Source: CAZUGO01 sp964619935 (GTDB lineage: Bacteria > Planctomycetota > Phycisphaerae > UBA1845 > CAIVHJ01). From it: DNA of 25,549 bases. Position 1 is the first letter of the stretch. The number at the start of each line of letters is the position of its first letter. The position numbers and the translations under genes were made by a program. Below the pieces are notes generated by a model. That model searched no databases. It worked only from the letters and a program-made list of their open reading frames with translations, and was not told the origin of the DNA. The DNA lies in contig CAZUGO010000082.1 in NCBI GenBank assembly GCA_964619935.1, forward strand, positions 1 through 25,549. The letters run 5' to 3'. Shown here in pieces: positions 23,522 to 25,549 of this stretch.

Positions 23522-23881
23522 TCACGGCGGTGGAGCGGAAATGGGCATGTCCTCCAGTTTGTCGTAGACCTCCAGGACCTGGTCGAGGCGGGTAATGTTC
23601 AGGGCTTCGCGCACCCGCCGATCGACGCCGACCAGCGCGATGCGCCGACGATCGAACTGAAAACTGCGCTGCAATTGGACCAGGGAGCCCAACGCCACGC
23701 TGGGTGCGAACTTGACCTGGCTCATGTCCAGCACAATGGGTACGCCGGTCCGTCGGGCGGCGGCGGTTTGGATGTCGTCCACCAGGCGCAGCGCCGCGGG
23801 GTTGTCCAGCGTTCGCTTGCGAATGATCAGCAGCAGCAGTTCATTATGCGGCACGATTTCGGAAACGGCTTCATCAGGCAC
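23522..23881 (-). CDS. STAS-domain protein (anti-anti-sigma factor-like)
   Basis: A 119-residue STAS-fold protein. In partner switching, such proteins bind an RsbW-type kinase/anti-sigma when unphosphorylated. The core is PIVLDMSQVKFAPSVALGSL (48-67). Ser61 sits where the regulatory serine of SpoIIAA lies, though the usual D-S-S-G context is P-S-V-A. IALVGVDRRVREALNITRLD (81-100) and QVLEVY close the fold. The GTG at 23881 is preferred: AAGGA lies 5-6 nt upstream. Another in-frame GTG at 23932 would add 17 residues with a poor site. It converges on the cupin gene with 14 bp between stops. It resembles the second STAS protein at 25057 (both end in a TRL-x-QV-x-[DE]-V pattern), so they are related copies. 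Confidence 0.87.
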   Translation of the reverse strand: MPDEAVSEIVPHNELLLLIIRKRTLDNPAALRLVDDIQTAAARRTGVPIVLDMSQVKFAPSVALGSLVQLQRSFQFDRRRIALVGVDRRVREALNITRLDQVLEVYDKLEDMPISAPPP

Positions 23882-24159
23882 GGCGTTCCTTTCAGTGATG
23901 GGATGCGCGGCTGGGTCGTTTCGAACGATCACACCGCCTTGCCGATCCCGGGCGCCATCGTGGACCTTCTGTCGCGCGAGGGGTCAAAGGCGGTTCACGG
24001 TCCCGAGTTCCGCCGCCTCCGTGCGCCAAGTGTAGTCCAACAGCGCCGGCAGTTCAAAACCGCGACGCCAAGCAAATGGCATTCATGGCGTTGCAATCGG
24101 TGGTTGTCGCCCGCGGGCTCCGAACCTATGCTGGGGGGATTGGAATGGGGGGATGACCA

Positions 24160-24981
24160 ATGCATGTTGCGGGCCGCGGTCGGATGTGGATTGTCGCGCT
24201 GGGAATCGGTCTGATTCCGGGTCCGTTGCTGCCGGCGGCCGAGCCGGCCGGTCGGTCCGAAACGGACCGGGCCGATGCTCGCCACGTCCGCCGACAACTG
24301 GCTCAGGCCCGATTGGCCACCGAGGCCGGGAACCTTGACGAGGCGCGCGCGGTGCTCGAGTCAGTGCTCAGCGCCTCGGGCACGTCTGCCGAACTGCGGA
24401 TTCTGGCTCGGGCCCGGCTGGCCCGAGTCGCGATGCTGCAGCGCACGCAGGTCCAACCGAGACGGCCTGCCGCCGCGACAGCGCTGCCCGATCCGCCGGC
24501 GGCGGTGCCGGAGGTGGCGTCAAGCGATTCACGCTCCGTCGTGCAGCAGGCGCAAGCGCGGGTCGTGGAGGGTTGGGCCGCCATCTCAGCCGGCGACTAT
24601 CACGACGCTCAAGCCTTGTTCAACATGGCAATCGCCCTGGTGCCGGCGGCACCACGGCGCACGGTTCGAATCAAGCCCTATTCCGGCTTCGATACCCGCG
24701 GGATTGCGGTGTCCGGGACCCTTCATCGCACCGTCAGCGCCTCGCCGGACGGCTGGATGACGGCCAACGTCCAGCTCGGCTTGGGCCGCCTGGTCGGCAT
24801 GCGGTCGTTTCAGTTCAGCGGCGGGCCGCGGACCGGCGTCGGCGGCAGTGGCTGGGTGCAGTTGCCCAACGTGCAACGAACTCAGATCAACACGACGGTG
24901 ACCGTGCCGGCGTACGCGCTCGGGCGGACCCACGACGTCATGGTCGAGCAGTTGCTGGTCTTTACCCTCCCGGAATTGTGA
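24160..24981 (+). CDS. Exported TPR-like hypothetical protein
   Basis: A 273-residue protein with an N-terminal signal peptide (about 9-27, MWIVALGIGLIPGPLLPAA). Two helical hairpins look like tetratricopeptide units: QLAQARLATEAGNLDEARAV (46-65) and ARVVEGWAAISAGDYHDAQA (132-151). Both carry the G-[ND/DY]-x-[DH]-[ED]-A pattern, separated by a Pro/Ala-rich linker (100-120). The last 100 residues look like beta structure rich in Gly, Ser and Thr (VRIKPYSGFDTRGIAVSG, then ELLxFTLPEL-like end). I recognise no named family for that part. A periplasmic scaffolding role is a guess based on TPR-like repeats. ATG 24160 is used; it gives a short basic n-region, while ATG 24184 is possible. It precedes the second STAS gene by 75 bp on the same strand. 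Confidence 0.7.
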   Translation: MHVAGRGRMWIVALGIGLIPGPLLPAAEPAGRSETDRADARHVRRQLAQARLATEAGNLDEARAVLESVLSASGTSAELRILARARLARVAMLQRTQVQPRRPAAATALPDPPAAVPEVASSDSRSVVQQAQARVVEGWAAISAGDYHDAQALFNMAIALVPAAPRRTVRIKPYSGFDTRGIAVSGTLHRTVSASPDGWMTANVQLGLGRLVGMRSFQFSGGPRTGVGGSGWVQLPNVQRTQINTTVTVPAYALGRTHDVMVEQLLVFTLPEL

Positions 24982-25056
24982 GGTCCTGCGGTTTGCGTGG
25001 CGGTTCAGCGGCTGATATGGTGCCGTCGGGCGCCCCTCAATCCTTCGGAGTCTGTG

Positions 25057-25401
25057 ATGAAATTCGACTTTCCGGAAAGCGACCCCGAGGTCATGGTCAT
25101 GTATGGCAGCAGCGGCTTCGTGGTCGGTAGCACCGCCGCGTTTGTGGAGGACATGCACAATCGCATCCGCAACGGCTTGCGGAAGATTGTAATCGACTGC
25201 AGCGAGTTGGATCACATCACCAGCATGGAGTTGGGCGCGTTGGCCCAAGTGCACTCCCGGATCGCGATGCTGGGCGGGGCCATCAAACTGTGCGCGATTC
25301 GCGGCCTGGTTCCCGAGATTCTGAAGGTCACCAGGCTCGAGCAAGTTTTTGACGTTCAGCCCGACGTCGCCGCAGCGCTGGCCGCTTTTCGTGAGCCGTG
25401 A
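25057..25401 (+). CDS. STAS-domain protein (anti-anti-sigma factor-like)
   Basis: A 114-residue STAS protein. The core KIVIDCSELDHITSMELGAL (43-62) has Ser56 at the position phosphorylated in anti-anti-sigma factors, with S-M-E instead of the S-S-G motif. IKLCAIRGLVPEILKVTRLE (75-94) then QVFDV follow. ATG 25057 has GGAG 7 nt upstream and the fold starts just after; an upstream in-frame start at 24997 lacks support. The RsbU-type phosphatase at 13227 is the obvious candidate to act on this serine. No RsbW-type kinase is within view. An insertion sequence begins within about 25 bp of the stop codon and may have separated it from further genes of the pathway. Confidence 0.87.
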   Translation: MKFDFPESDPEVMVMYGSSGFVVGSTAAFVEDMHNRIRNGLRKIVIDCSELDHITSMELGALAQVHSRIAMLGGAIKLCAIRGLVPEILKVTRLEQVFDVQPDVAAALAAFREP

Positions 25402-25409
25402 TGGGCGCG

Positions 25410-25549
25410 GCTAGCCCGCATATTTCATGAGTATTACGAAGAATTGACAAAAGAAAAGCCTCTCGGCCTTGTATGATTGCGTTTAACTAGAACCAATCGA
25501 CAAAGCAGGGAGGCTTATTCTATGACAGACTGTAACCACACCGGGCTGT
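25410..25549 (+). mobile_element. 5' end of an insertion sequence, probably IS1380-like
   Basis: From about 25410-25422 the base composition changes abruptly to AT-rich (GCATATTTCATGAG, TTGACA at 25444-25449) in contrast to the GC-rich gene just before. An open reading frame starts at 25522 and runs off the window. The exact tip cannot be placed without the other end of the element. Assignment to IS1380 rests on the opening residues of the reading frame and on the type of leader, which I recall for that family. Confidence 0.5.
25522..25549 (+). CDS. Transposase start (partial), probably IS1380 family
   Basis: Only nine residues are visible (MTDCNHTGL). ATG 25522 has GGGAGG 8 nt upstream. IS1380-family transposases commonly begin with a short M-T-x-C-x-x-x-x-[LF] stretch, which this fits. 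A TATGAT hexamer at 25472-25477 may be its -10, but the spacing to TTGACA is 22 bp. The catalytic region lies beyond the window. Confidence 0.5.

Noticed and set aside
25444..25477. TTGACA plus TATGAT as the transposase promoter
   Set aside because: The spacer is 22 bp, outside the usual 16-18 range, so it is not listed as a promoter.

Overview
The window is high-GC bacterial DNA and most resembles a member of the Planctomycetota, perhaps Phycisphaerae. This is an inference from gene content: an ECF sigma factor beside a Ser/Thr kinase that carries an N-terminal zinc-finger-like segment, Kdo-type LPS genes, a DacZ-type diadenylate cyclase, SpoIIE/STAS signalling proteins, and several planctomycete-style membrane proteins. 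No rRNA, tRNA or CRISPR array was seen.

Layout. 1-1307 (minus): ECF sigma factor followed by a kinase truncated by the window edge. 1371-3147: a decayed patch. It holds a minus-strand gene broken by an in-frame amber codon and a frameshift, an insertion-sequence remnant (the C-terminal DDE half of a transposase plus a duplicated terminal motif), and the frameshifted tail of a plus-strand membrane protein. 3308-7210 (minus): a probable operon kdsB-pyrG-membrane protein, in which CTP synthase makes the CTP that KdsB uses to activate Kdo for LPS. 7374-13216: a dicarboxylate/amino-acid symporter, a GT4-type glycosyltransferase, an RDD membrane protein, and a divergent pair of a DegT-type sugar aminotransferase and a UDP-sugar dehydrogenase. 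The glycan genes point to surface polysaccharide or LPS synthesis.

13227-18093: a signalling and envelope block. A SpoIIE/RsbU-type phosphatase diverges from a DacZ-like c-di-AMP synthase. The synthase is followed by a gene joining an MlaA (outer-membrane phospholipid transport) lipoprotein domain to an alpha/beta-hydrolase domain. A three-helix membrane protein converges on it with a 47-bp overlap. 18351-23507: VOC-fold protein, DUF2891 protein, a large GT-C-like membrane protein with an N-terminal HTH-like segment, a methyltransferase/SRPBCC pair, and a cupin. 23522-25401: two STAS anti-anti-sigma-like proteins flanking a secreted TPR-like protein. The right end enters another insertion sequence, probably IS1380-like.

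The most interesting items are the MlaA-hydrolase fusion downstream of the c-di-AMP synthase, the scattered partner-switching components (one phosphatase, two STAS proteins, no visible RsbW-type kinase), the divergent CTP synthase, the HTH-like/membrane protein fusion, and the decayed IS-associated patch. Strand alternates frequently, and convergent genes meet or overlap at their stop codons with almost no intergenic space.
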